DNA of 64,000 nucleotides. It comes from Bin87 sp965220265 (GTDB lineage Bacteria; Chloroflexota; Dehalococcoidia; Lucifugimonadales; UBA3495). Shown in pieces: positions 9,059 to 17,473 of this stretch. The stretch is taken from contig CBDCPM010000004.1 of NCBI GenBank assembly GCA_965220265.1, forward strand, positions 2,728,001 to 2,792,000. The letters are read 5' to 3'. Numbering within the stretch: position 1 is the first letter of the stretch; each line of letters opens with the position of its first letter. The position numbers were made by a program, and so were the translations under genes. Below the pieces are notes generated by a model. It searched no databases. It was not told the DNA's origin and worked only from the letters and a program-made list of their open reading frames with translations.

Positions 9059-9788
9059 CTAAACTGTTACGTTGTCCGAGCCTGCTTGACGGGCCAGCCA
9101 TGTGGCAGTAACGGCTTGAGGGAGGGAGCGGTCGTCGATGGACGCGTTGCGCTCCTGTTGCCACTCTTCAGCATCGTATGTCAGCGCAGCCAGACCGTCT
9201 GTTTGTCCCGGGGCGGTAGGGGACGCTGGCGCGTCCGGAATCATGTCAATCGCTGAATGGGGCAGCGCCTCCGATTGTTCTGAGATGGCTTCGATAACGG
9301 CGGTGGGAAACGTTCCATGGCTGGATCGTTGGCAATGCCGGCTCACCAGCAGATGATCGCGGGCACGCGTGGCGGCCACGTACGCCAGGCGGACTTCCTC
9401 GGCGACGCGGTGATCGGCTTCAACCTGGGCCAGGTCTGCGTATTCAGGAGTACGGATTTGCGTTCCGCTGCTTGAGCTGCCGATGGATACCGCAGCGCCT
9501 CCAGTGTCCGGGTCCACGAGCATGACGGGCGCATCGGTGCGAGGCACATAGTCCAGGTCACGCAGGATTGCGATGGGGAACTCCAGCCCTTTGGCCGAGT
9601 GCATAGTCATTATGTGGACTGCGTCGTCGTCACTCTTAGGCGCCGGGAGCTCGTTGATCCGTCTGGATTCATCCTGTTGCATCTCTGCCCGGAGGATGAA
9701 CTGGCGCAGGTTCCACGATACCGTCCCGCCCTCCGTCGGCCGATTGGTCTCCAAAACGCGAGCCTGCTCACCCTGTAAATCGACACTA

Positions 9789-11036
9789 GTACCGTTGCCA
9801 GGTAGATTTGTAAGAATATAAGAAAGCAGCCATACTTGGGCATGATCTTTGTGTGAGGAAGTGCCCAGCCATGGCTGCCATCAAGTATAAAGTAGAGTTG
9901 ACCGAGGCCGAACGCTCGCGTCTCAATGAGGTGTCCCAGCGAGGCAAGGCGTCAGTGCGCACCGTGAAGCGGGCGCTGTCGCTGCTCAAGGCTGACCAGG
10001 GGCTTCGGGACCGTGAGATAGCCGATGTGCTGTTGGTCAACGCGGCCACGGTCGCCAGAGCGCGGAAGCGGTACGTGGAGGAAGGACTTGAGGCCGCCAT
10101 CAATGACCGACCGCGGCCGGGCCAGGAGCGCAAGCTGGACGGCAAGCAGGAAGCGCACTTGATCGCCATTGCGTGCCGCGCCGCGCCCGCAGGGCACACG
10201 CACTGGACACTCCAGTTGTTGGCCGACCAGGTGGTGGAGTTGGAGTTTGCCGATAGCATCTCCCTGGAGACGGTGCGCCAGATGCTCAAAAAAACGCACT
10301 CAAGCCGTGGCAGAAGAAAGAGTGGTGTATCCCCAAGGTGAGCGGGGAGTTCGTGGCGCGGATGGAGGACGTGCTGGACCTGTACCAACAGGCGTACCAT
10401 CCGGAGCGTCCGGTAGTGTGTTTCGACGAGACCTCCCGGCAGACGAGACCTCCCGGCAATTGACTGGGGAGGTGCGTCCGCCCCTGGAGGCTGCCCCGGG
10501 ACGGGTGGCACGCTATGACACCGAGTACCAGCGCAACGGGACACGGAACCTGTTCATGATCTGTGAGCCGAGGGGTGGCTGGAGACCTGTGGAGGTGACC
10601 GAGCGCCGCACTGCCGTGGACTTCGCGCACCAGATGCGGTGGCTGGTGGAGGAAGCATACCCTGATGCCGAGGTGGTCCGGCTGGTACTGGACAACCTCA
10701 ACACCCACAAGCTCGGCGCGCTCTACGCAGCATTTGAGCCATCCGAAGCTCGGCGCATCGCCCAACGCCTCGAGTTTCATTACACTCCCACGCACGGCAG
10801 CTGGCTGAATCCTGTCCTGAGCTTGCCGAAGGGATGGCTGAGATCGAGTTGAGCGTCTTCAGCAGGGGATGTCTGAACCGCCGTATCAGCGATGAGGCGG
10901 AGCTGCGGCGAGAGGTTGCGGCGCTCGAACGCGAGCGCAACGCAGCAAAATCAGCCATAGACTGGCGGTTTACCACCCAAGATGCTCGCCGTAAGCTCCA
11001 ATATATCTATCCGACAAGATCAGATTGAAACAGTAC
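9789..11036 (+). mobile_element. IS630-family element B, copy 1
   Basis: Ends GTACCGTT and AACAGTAC with TA dinucleotides on both sides (9787-9788, 11037-11038), the IS630/Tc1 target. 1248 bp. Nearly identical to 31168-32392 (1225 bp); the 23-bp length difference is one replacement of a C by a 24-bp sequence in the transposase. It truncates the AddA-like gene on its left and abuts an IS5-type element on its right. Confidence 0.9.
9871..11028 (+). pseudogene. IS630 transposase (element B, copy 1), disrupted
   Basis: N-terminal HTH part from ATG 9871 (MAAIKYKVELTEAERSRL) is open to 10341. The DDE part (FDETS; LDNLNTHK; SWLN...EIE) is in other frames. Three lesions are visible: an A7 run at about 10288 needing a -1 step, a 17-bp tandem duplication (GACGAGACCTCCCGGCA twice, ending near 10457), and a 24-bp insertion after SWLN near 10809 resembling the common CCTGAGCTTG-CGAAGG intergenic repeat. 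The last lies next to the catalytic glutamate. Confidence 0.85.
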
Positions 11037-11038
11037 TA

Positions 11039-11850
11039 GGTAGTGTTGACATTTGGACTGCGGTACAATTGCCCCATGGCGAGTATAACCATACCTTCAG
11101 ACCAATGGGCGAAGATTTTGCAATTCCTGCGGGATTGCCCTGACGTGTACGTTGGCGACGCGGCGGAATGCCAGCGGTTTGTCGAGGGCGTGCTGTGGAT
11201 GGATCGCTCCGGAGCGCCGTGGCGACTGCTGCCGGCCGAGTATGGCAACTGGAACACCATCTACAAACGGTTCGCCCGGTGGTGCGACCGTGGCGTCTGG
11301 GAGCGGTTGCACCAGCATTTCAGTACGGAACCGGACCTGGAATATCTGGTCATCGACAGTACGGTGGTTCGAGCGCACCAGTGCGCTGGGGGAGCCCCCG
11401 CAAAAAGGGGGGCAATCAGCGCAAGCCCTGGGCCGCAGTCGCGGCGGGTTCAGCACGAAGGTTCCCGGGAGCGTGGACGCTCTGGGCAACCCCCTGCGGT
11501 TCACGTTGACGCCGGGACAACAGCATGACATCACCCAGGCGGAAACCCTGCTCACCGGCTACCGGAGCGAGTACGTAATCGCGGACAAAGGATATGACGC
11601 GCAGGACTTCGTCGACCATTTGGCAGAAGAGGGCATGGTGGCAGTGATCCCCCCACGGTCCAACCGCAAAGCGCCACGGGATTACGATAGACCCTTATAC
11701 CGAGAACGCCACGTCGTAGAGTGTTTCATCGGCAAGATCAAGCACTACCGCCGGGTATTTTCCAGGTTTGACAAATTGGCCAGCCGATACCTTGGCTTTC
11801 TGCAATTCGCTGCCGCCCTCATCTGGCTACGATGAAATGTCAACACTGCC
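11039..11850 (+). mobile_element. IS5-type element C
   Basis: Inverted ends GGTAGTGTTGACATTT and AAATGTCAACACTGCC, with CTAG/TA on both sides (11037-11038 and 11851-11852). About 812 bp. It shares its left TA with the right end of the IS630 copy, so the two were inserted side by side. Only copy in the window. Confidence 0.85.
11076..11835 (+). CDS. IS5-type transposase, two overlapping frames (element C)
   Basis: orfA from ATG 11076 (MASITIPSDQW) covers the N-terminal domain and the first catalytic aspartate (VIDSTVVRAH). The downstream frame carries LGRSRGGFSTK, YVIADKGYDA and the C-terminal E motif (RERHVVECFIGKIKHYRR). The switch falls in A5G6 at about 11402-11412 and needs a +1 (or -2) step. 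IS427-group members are known to use frameshifting in such runs, so this may be a working gene, but a simple indel cannot be excluded. Confidence 0.7.
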
Positions 11851-11881
11851 TAGTTTGTGCTCGGTGGTGTGGCGGCCGGCA

Positions 11882-12512
11882 TTAACTCGGTTGCAAGTCT
11901 GCCGCTCTGATTCCGTACCAAAGCAATTCCTCGTTGTCGATATGGCTCTGCGTCACCGCATCATTTTTTACGCTGGCAACGGCGGCATAGGCCGGCCGGT
12001 AAATTGGCTCAGAAATCCAGCGTTCCGCAACGCCCGCGGCTATCCCTTGCCTGGCCGGTATATGAAATCTCAACCGCAATGTAATTTGTGAGCATATTGA
12101 CTTGATCCTTCACCTTTAGCACCAAGTCAGCATTGAGGAAACTTTCCCGTTCGTTATCGTTTGGAATGACCTCCGGCAGTTCACGGGTCATATCCACCAA
12201 CTCGCCGGCCGTCAGTGCCGTGTCGTAATGGAATCCTAGCCGTTCTGCGACGATCTCCGGTCGTTGGATGGTCACAATGTATTCGTGGCCTCCTTTGACT
12301 TCCGCCGCGTCATTGGCGAGGCCCTCAAAACGAGCGTCAGCTTCAGCAAATTTGGAGTTAGCCTCGTCTTTGAACTCAGTGAGCTCGTCTTGAATACCGT
12401 TGAGCTGCGCTTGGGTTGCCACATTAATACCGCGCTGGTACTCGTTAAATTCAGCCTGTTGAGCTATAAACGCGCTCAACATCTCGCGCAGGGCTTTATT
12501 TTCGGTGCTCAT
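11882..12512 (-). pseudogene. Conserved hypothetical protein with coiled-coil N-terminus, two frameshifts
   Basis: ATG 12512 opens a 167-aa frame with a heptad-like N-terminal half (IQDELTEFKDEANSKFAEADARFEGL) and a C-terminal half that leads into YIAVEISYTG. I recognise this as the start of a conserved module with consensus like VExSYTA...NAGFLSQFTGRPAYAAVASVKND. Reading it through needs two one-base shifts between about 11995 and 12040, ending at the stop at 11882. Function unknown. Its ATG overlaps the stop of the upstream gene (ATGA), so they were one operon. Confidence 0.65.
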
Positions 12513-12766
12513 TTCCCCCCTCCGTATGGTTCAGGGGTAGTGAACTCGAGGAGTGAAAACTGTCCGGTGATTTCCAGAAACCGAAGGGTTGTCGTCATAC
12601 CGTGGACATCGACCAAGTCCAGCCAATCCCCCATCTCGAAGTGCGCCGGGTGAGCCAATTTCCCATTGATAGCAATGTTATCTGCGTATACGTAACACCG
12701 TCCGTCATTAATGGGATTCAGCCGACCCGTTATGCCTAGGATATGGCCCGTTGACTTGGTGAACAA
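12509..12766 (-). CDS. Hypothetical protein (85 aa)
   Basis: Probable start TTG 12766, three bases after the stop of the upstream split gene. It ends in an ATGA overlap with the next gene, so it is the middle of a three-gene operon. The sequence is soluble, with a beta-rich look (YVYADNIAINGK; MTTTLRFLEITGQF). I do not recognise a family. The C-terminus is Gly/Pro rich. Confidence 0.6.
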   Translation of the reverse strand: MFTKSTGHILGITGRLNPINDGRCYVYADNIAINGKLAHPAHFEMGDWLDLVDVHGMTTTLRFLEITGQFSLLEFTTPEPYGGGK

Positions 12767-12882
12767 TATCTAATTAAGTCGGTCTTGGGCCGGCTCCAAC
12801 TCCACGACCCCGCGTGTAGACACCAAATGCATCGCTGGCACTCGGGAGCGCTGGCAGGCCATGTGTCCTTTCGCAGCCGCTA

Positions 12883-13760
12883 AGAGGGTGTCTAAAAATG
12901 GGGAAGGCGGGCCAGTCTGCGCAGGGTGAGGCCGGTCATTGCGATGTAAATCCAGGTTTCGGTGGTTTCACACAATGCTTCGTAGTCCTTGCTCAACCGC
13001 CGTTGCAGGTTCAGCCAGCCGAAGGTGCGCTCCACGACCCACCGCCGGGGCAGGACCTGAAAGGTATGCTGCTGTGCTGGGCGCCGCACCAACTCCAGGG
13101 TCCAGCCGCCCACCGTCCTGGCCCACTCTACCAATTTGCCGCCGTAGGCCCCATCGCCCAGATCAGCTGTAGTCGAGGGAACCGCCCCAGCAGTCGGGCC
13201 AGCACCAACCGGGCGCCGTCCCGGTCCTGAATGTCGGCCGGATGCACTGCCACCGCCAGCGGCAGCCCCAGGGTATCCACCACGATGTGGCGCTTGCGGC
13301 CCTTCACCTTCTTGCCGGCGTCGTAGCCTCTGGGCCCCCTTTTTCCGTGGTCTTCACCGATTGGCTGTCGATGATGGCCGCGCTGGGACTGGCCTGGCGA
13401 CCCTGAGCCTGGCGCAGCTCGGCGTTCAGGACGCCATGTACCCGTTGCCAGGCGCCATCACGACGCCAGGTACGGAAGTAATGGAACACGATGCGCCACG
13501 GTGGCAGGTCGTGGGGCAGCATCCGCCAGGAGCAACCAGTGCGCAGCACGTAGCGGATGGCGTTGACGATCTCCCGCCGGGGGTAGGTGATGGGTCGGCC
13601 GCCCGGTTTGGGCGGTGGCAACAAGGGCTCGAGCAGTTGCCATTCTCGGTCGCTGAGGTCGCTGGGATACGCTGGTCGTTTCATACCCCTAAGTTACGAC
13701 CAACGCCTTTATCATGCCTCTGTATCTCTACCCCAATTTCAACCTTTTTAGACGCCCTCT
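12883..13760 (-). mobile_element. IS5-type element D (IS427-like)
   Basis: Inverted ends AGAGGGTGTCTAAAAA and TTTTTAGACGCCCTCT, flanked by TA (12881-12882, 13761-13762). 878 bp, transposase on the minus strand. Its right end touches IS5 element A copy 2. It is the leftmost of three contiguous elements splitting one small gene. Confidence 0.88.
12892..13684 (-). pseudogene. IS5/IS427-type transposase (element D)
   Basis: orfA starts at ATG 13684 (MKRPAYPSDLSDREW) and contains the DUF4096 domain and the first DDE motif (IIDSQSVKT). A -1 step in AAAAAGGGGG (about 13338-13347) leads to orfB with GYDAGKKVKGRKRH and VVDTLGLP; this site is the usual programmed frameshift of IS427 elements. A second break near 13160 (missing base before GDGAYGGK) is not expected, so this copy is probably dead. 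The C-terminal RRWVVERTFGWL motif survives. Confidence 0.8.
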
Positions 13761-13762
13761 TA

Positions 13763-14624
13763 GAACCTGTCTACGATCTCTGAAATAGGTTAAGTTGAGA
13801 CTATTATCAGGGGAGGGGTAATCATGTCTCATTCCTATCCCAGCGACATCAGCCGGAAGCAATTCGCCCGGATTCTGCCGACGTTGGAGTCGGCTCGCCG
13901 CCGGACCAAACCCCGCACCGTGGACTTGTATGACGTTTTCTGCGGCGTGCTGTACCTCTTGAAAAGCGGGTGCCAGTGGCGAATGCTGCCCGCGGACTTC
14001 CCCAATTGGCGCACTTGCTACCAGTATTTCCGGCAATGGAGCGAGCAGCCTGGCCCGGCGAAAGAATCCATTCTGGAGCAAGTCCTAAAAAAAATCGGTT
14101 GGCGCGGTCCGGCAAAGCAATGGACGGAAAGAGCAGACCAGCTTCTGCATCGTGGACTCCCAGAGCGTCAAGAACACGGACAGTGCCGATAGCAAGGGCT
14201 ATGACGCGGGCAAGAAGGTGTCCGGAATCAAGCGTCACATCGCGGTGGACACGCAAGGATTGCCCCATGCGATACATGTGACTACCGCCAATGTTACCGA
14301 CCGGGCTGGGGCTTTGGCGATGTTTGACGAAAACCGGGCCGACCTCAGCCAGGTCCAGAAGGTGCTGGTGGACGGGGGTTACACCGGGAAGCCCTTTGCC
14401 GCTGCGGTGCAAAGCCTGTTGGGAGCCGCAGTGGAAGTCGTGAAACGCCACGAACTGCACACCTTCGTGGTGCTTCCAAAGCGATGGGTGGTGGAGCGAT
14501 CTTTCGCCTGGCTGGAAAAGTGCCGCCGACTCTGGAAGAACTGTGAAAGGAAGCTCAATACCAGCCTGCAAATGGCGGTGCTTGCCTTCATGGTGCTAAT
14601 CCTCAAAAGATCGTAGACAGGCTC
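13763..14624 (+). mobile_element. IS5-type element A, copy 2
   Basis: 862 bp, two bases longer than copy 1 because the internal A run has eight instead of six A. Same terminal sequences GAACCTGTCTACGATCT and AGATCGTAGACAGGCTC. The flanks are TTA on the left and TAA on the right, so no exact duplication remains, consistent with neighbours inserted at its borders. Confidence 0.88.
13824..14616 (+). CDS. IS5-type transposase, two frames (copy 2)
   Basis: Same protein as copy 1. orfA from ATG 13824 (MSHSYPSDISRKQF) and orfB with IVDSQSVKNTDSADSKGYDAG-type DDE sequence are separated at CTAAAAAAAATCGG (A8, 14087-14094). Here a +1 or -2 step is required, whereas copy 1 (A6) needs -1; A7 would be continuous. 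This pattern fits transcriptional slippage on a poly-A tract, or a drifting tract in a decaying copy. Confidence 0.7.
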
Positions 14625-14627
14625 TAA

Positions 14628-16036
14628 TACTACAGTTGCAGATGTGACAGGCGGGTTTTATAGTGGCATTGGCGGGCTCTGGCTTGGTGGCGCCGTCTCC
14701 ACCACGACCAGGACAGGATGAAATCCGGCAGTTGGTTCTCCGTCCATACCAGGCGTGTCAGCAGCCGTCGCACCTCCGGCACTGTCACGGGAATCAGTTC
14801 CTCATCGGGGCCATAGTGGCCCCCTTTTCTCCCCCTTCCACCGCCTGATTCCTGATTACCGTCAGATAGGCGTGGGCCAACATCGCCAGGGTGATGTGCC
14901 GGTACCAGCCATCCCAACGCCGCACCTCGTACTGGTCCAACCCCACCTCTCCCTTGGCCTCCTCGAAGCATTCCTCTATGGCCCATCGAGTCCCTGCCAC
15001 CCTCACCAACTCCTCCAGGGTAGTGCCCGCTGGACCGAAGCAAACGTAGTAGGCCAACTCATCAGGTTTGGCAATGCTGCGTCGCGTCAGCAGCCAGTGC
15101 CCCTGGTCCGGTTCCCTCAAGGGCCGTATTTCCACCAAGGCCCAGTCGTAGACCCGGGGGCCCTTGGCGCCAGCGCCGGCGCTGCACCGGACCCAGGCGG
15201 ATTCCCCAACCCCGGACGCCAGCCGGTCAGCCCTCACCTGGCAGGGTCCCTGCTCCGTCAAAGCCCACAGCTGCTCGTTGCGCTTGATGGCCAGCACGTG
15301 GGGAACGCCCTCCCGCTCCAGCCACCGCCGCAGGTTGCGGTCACTGCCGTAGACCTCGTCCCCGGTAAACTAGGCGAAGGGCACTTCTGACGTAACCGCC
15401 CGCTCCAACATCTGCTGGGCCAGTTGCCCTTTGGTCTGAAAGCCGACACTCTCAGGCACCCCGGCCTCCCGCCGGCGTTCCCGGTCATCAGCCCACACCT
15501 GGGGCAGATACAGCTCCCGGTCCAGCAGGGTTCTGCCATTGGCCGAGGCATAGGCCAGGAACACGCCCACCTGAGAGTTCTCGATCCGGCCCGCCGTGCC
15601 ACTGTACTGGCGCTGCACCCCAGCCGATTTCTCCCCTTTCTTGAGGAACCCGGTCTCGTCCACCACCAGGACCGCATCGCCGTCGCCCAGATGCTCCACC
15701 ACGTACTGCTTCAGGTCATCGCGGACCAAGTCCGCGTCCCAGACGTAACCCGACAGCAGGCGCTGCACCCCGTAGGGAGTGGCATAGCCCGCTTGCTCCG
15801 CCAGTTGCCAACCGTTCTTGCGCTCCACTGGACTGAGCAACCCTTTCAGATACTCCAGCACCCGCTTGCGCGGCTCCGGCCGCCGGAACCTGCCCGCGAT
15901 GCACTCGTGCACCCGCTCGATGCCCTCGGCCCACCGGGCGACCTCCGCTACCTCGTCTCTCCCAACAATCACCACCTCACCTCAACACTCCTCGGCTGCC
16001 TAAAATTCTACCCTTTCATGATCTGCAACTGTAGTA
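14628..16036 (-). mobile_element. IS701-family element
   Basis: 1409 bp with 16-bp inverted ends TACTACAGTTGCAGAT, flanked by exact CTAA duplications (14624-14627, 16037-16040), matching the YTAR target preference of IS701. Transposase on the minus strand. It is the parent type of the 208-bp MITE at 8851-9058. Confidence 0.88.
14630..15975 (-). pseudogene. IS701 transposase with amber stop and frameshift
   Basis: Starts MVIVGRDEVAEV at 15975. The DDE-type core reads LVVDETGFLKKG and (after the stop) FTGDEVYGSDRNLRR. An in-frame TAG at 15370-15372 replaces what should be tryptophan (PFA-W-FTGDEVYG). A further frameshift in a G run near 14812-14816 separates the C-terminal LIPVTVPEVRRLL...WSWWRRRHQARA region. 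Not functional as read. Confidence 0.85.
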
Positions 16037-16235
16037 CTAAGAGCGTCATTCTGTCATCAAGCCGGTAAAGGTCGAACTCGCATTCGCCCGCTCCATTGGT
16101 TTGTCCGGTCAGATAAGTTCCATTGGAGTACCCCAACAGCACCATAGCGCCTTCTACAGGTGGACCGGTACAACCCGATCCTTCACGCAGCGAACTGATT
16201 CGCATCGTTAACACGGTCATAGTTCCCTCTCTACC

Positions 16236-17130
16236 AACCGTTGGTGCTAGTTAATATCAGAGGACGAATTGGGCAATGGAGCGATGGATGCGTCCGTTTT
16301 CGTCCGGTTCCAGTCCATGCCACTGCACCAGTAGGTTGAAGGCGGCCATCAGGTAACTCAGATGCGCCTCAAATCCTCGCCAGGTGTTATGACGCATCTC
16401 CTTGCTGCCCCACACCGTGGTCATCATGGAGAAGGTGGTTTCCACGATCATCCGCACGTTCCATTGGCCGCGACGACACAGTTTCACGTTGTCTGGGTCG
16501 CCTTTGGCGCGGTGAAAGCCGGTGTCAGTCAGTATGATCATCTGGCCGTCGTAGCAGGCCAACAAGGGTAAGAACCGCTGGTCGTGGACGTTGGCAGTGG
16601 CGCAGTCCCAATCCACAATCAGCCCCAATTTGTTGAGCACGACGCAGAGTTTGCCGCCCCGGACCCAGCGCTGATTGGACTTGCCTCGCTGGCCCACCTG
16701 ATGGAGCTGACGCCCCGCCCTTACCGGATGGCCCAGTTCGACGCCATAGCTGTCGGCCACGCCCAGGATGGTGGGCTGAGCCAGGAAATAGCCGGTCCAG
16801 CAGGCTTTGGCTTCCAGGCGGCGGAAGAGGCGGGTGCGCTGGGGGAGTTTGGGAAAGAGATCTCCATAGTTGTGCCTGAGCCAGTCGTAAAAGGCGCGGC
16901 GGCTGACGCCCTTGACGGCGTAGAGCACTCCGATGGTGACCACTTCGCCCCGGGAGAGCACGGCTTGGGGATGCTGGGGCAATCGGGGCAAAGCGTCGTC
17001 TATCTGGCAGTAGAGTTCGGTGATAAAATCGGCGATGTTCACAGGGTTCCTCCGCTGTAGAGCGGATCAACTTACAGCATAAGGAACCCGGTGGCATCTT
17101 CAATATCATCTCAAACTAGCACCAACGGTT
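16236..17130 (-). mobile_element. IS982-family element, apparently intact
   Basis: Inverted ends AACCGTTGGTGCTAGTT (16236) and AACTAGCACCAACGGTT (ending 17130), about 895 bp. Both flanks contain CTACC, a possible remnant of the target duplication. It inserted immediately upstream of the small split gene, 16 bp before its start codon, probably removing its promoter. Confidence 0.85.
16257..17042 (-). CDS. IS982 family transposase
   Basis: 261-aa DDE transposase, full length and uninterrupted. N-terminal helical region (MNIADFITELYCQIDD), then GVADSYGVELGHPVR, ILTDTGFHRAKGDPDN and IVETTFSMMTTVWG, the expected catalytic Asp, Asp and Glu segments. The only transposase in the window open in a single frame from start to stop, so this element may still move. 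Confidence 0.9.
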   Translation of the reverse strand: MNIADFITELYCQIDDALPRLPQHPQAVLSRGEVVTIGVLYAVKGVSRRAFYDWLRHNYGDLFPKLPQRTRLFRRLEAKACWTGYFLAQPTILGVADSYGVELGHPVRAGRQLHQVGQRGKSNQRWVRGGKLCVVLNKLGLIVDWDCATANVHDQRFLPLLACYDGQMIILTDTGFHRAKGDPDNVKLCRRGQWNVRMIVETTFSMMTTVWGSKEMRHNTWRGFEAHLSYLMAAFNLLVQWHGLEPDENGRIHRSIAQFVL

Positions 17131-17473
17131 ACTACCTCGTGGGCGACGAGGAGGCAATCAGGCAGACGGCGGATTATTCTTTTAGCACGCTCAGGGACGC
17201 GTTAGATTTGTAAATCTCGAACATTGCTTGCCTGCGGAAAGACCGGAGACAACGAAAAACGTATGCCCATAGCAACCCTAGAGAACGGGCCGGAAACCCC
17301 TATTCTCCCCAAATCGAGATTTTCCTTGCGTCGAACATCGTTGCATTAATGGATTCCAGAAACGATTTCCATACGCAAAAACACCGGACAAAAGTGTAAT
17401 TCGTCTGATCCGCGTAGTGCGAAAACCTGTCAATTGACTTTCCGGCTGGACTTCTAGGCCATGTCCGCATACG
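17131..17473. other. Gene-free stretch with a possible coding relic
   Basis: Directly right of IS982 the plus strand reads 27 sense codons to a TAA at about 17213 (YLVGDEEAIRQTADYSF...), possibly the tail of a gene whose front was lost. No start or family is visible. From there to 17473 I see no coding sequence on either strand. Confidence 0.4.

Larger units (their letters stand above)
6570..9070 (+). mobile_element. IS66-family element (copy 1) with nested IS5 and MITE
   Basis: Ends are GTAACTGTTCAGA at 6570 and TAAACTGTTAC at 9070, flanked by an exact 8-bp target duplication GTTGTCCG (6562-6569 and 9071-9078), the size expected for IS66. It encodes a single tnpC-type transposase without tnpA/tnpB, as in the ISBst12 subgroup. 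An 860-bp IS5-type element and a 208-bp IS701-derived MITE sit inside it. Without these the element would be about 1.43 kb, matching copies at 18.6 and 35.4 kb. Confidence 0.92.
5855..9783 (-). pseudogene. AddA/UvrD-like helicase-nuclease, interrupted by IS66
   Basis: Remains of a superfamily-1 helicase with a C-terminal RecB-type nuclease, as in AddA-like recombination enzymes. The right piece (9079-9783) has helicase motifs IMTMHSAKGLEFP and RLAYVAATRARDHLL. The left piece (5855-6569) has a PD-(D/E)XK signature ending IVDYKHDD. An IS66 at 6570-9070 with 8-bp duplicated GTTGTCCG splits it; deleting element plus one repeat restores the frame (...GSDN-YGASG...). A second lesion is a one-base indel in an A5 run at about 6000-6004. 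The N-terminal two-thirds of the protein is gone, cut by the IS630 at 9789. Double-strand-break repair by this enzyme is presumably lost unless another copy exists. Confidence 0.85.
12770..16220 (-). pseudogene. Small carboxypeptidase-regulatory-like protein, split by IS cluster
   Basis: Two pieces rejoin in frame. The N-terminal part starts at ATG 16220 (RBS AGAGGGAACT) and runs to ...DDRMTLL at the IS701 edge (16037-16040). The C-terminal part resumes at 12880 (AAAKGHMAC...) and stops at 12770. Joined at CTAA they give about 97 aa. The first part resembles a transthyretin-like/carboxypeptidase regulatory domain (VLLGYSNGTYLTGQTN GAGECEFDLY). A 3.15-kb block of three IS elements separates the halves. 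First gene of an operon with the two hypotheticals to its left. Confidence 0.65.

Noticed and set aside
11039..11850. IS5 element C as a composite transposon with IS630
   Set aside because: The elements are simply adjacent, share a TA, and carry no passenger genes.
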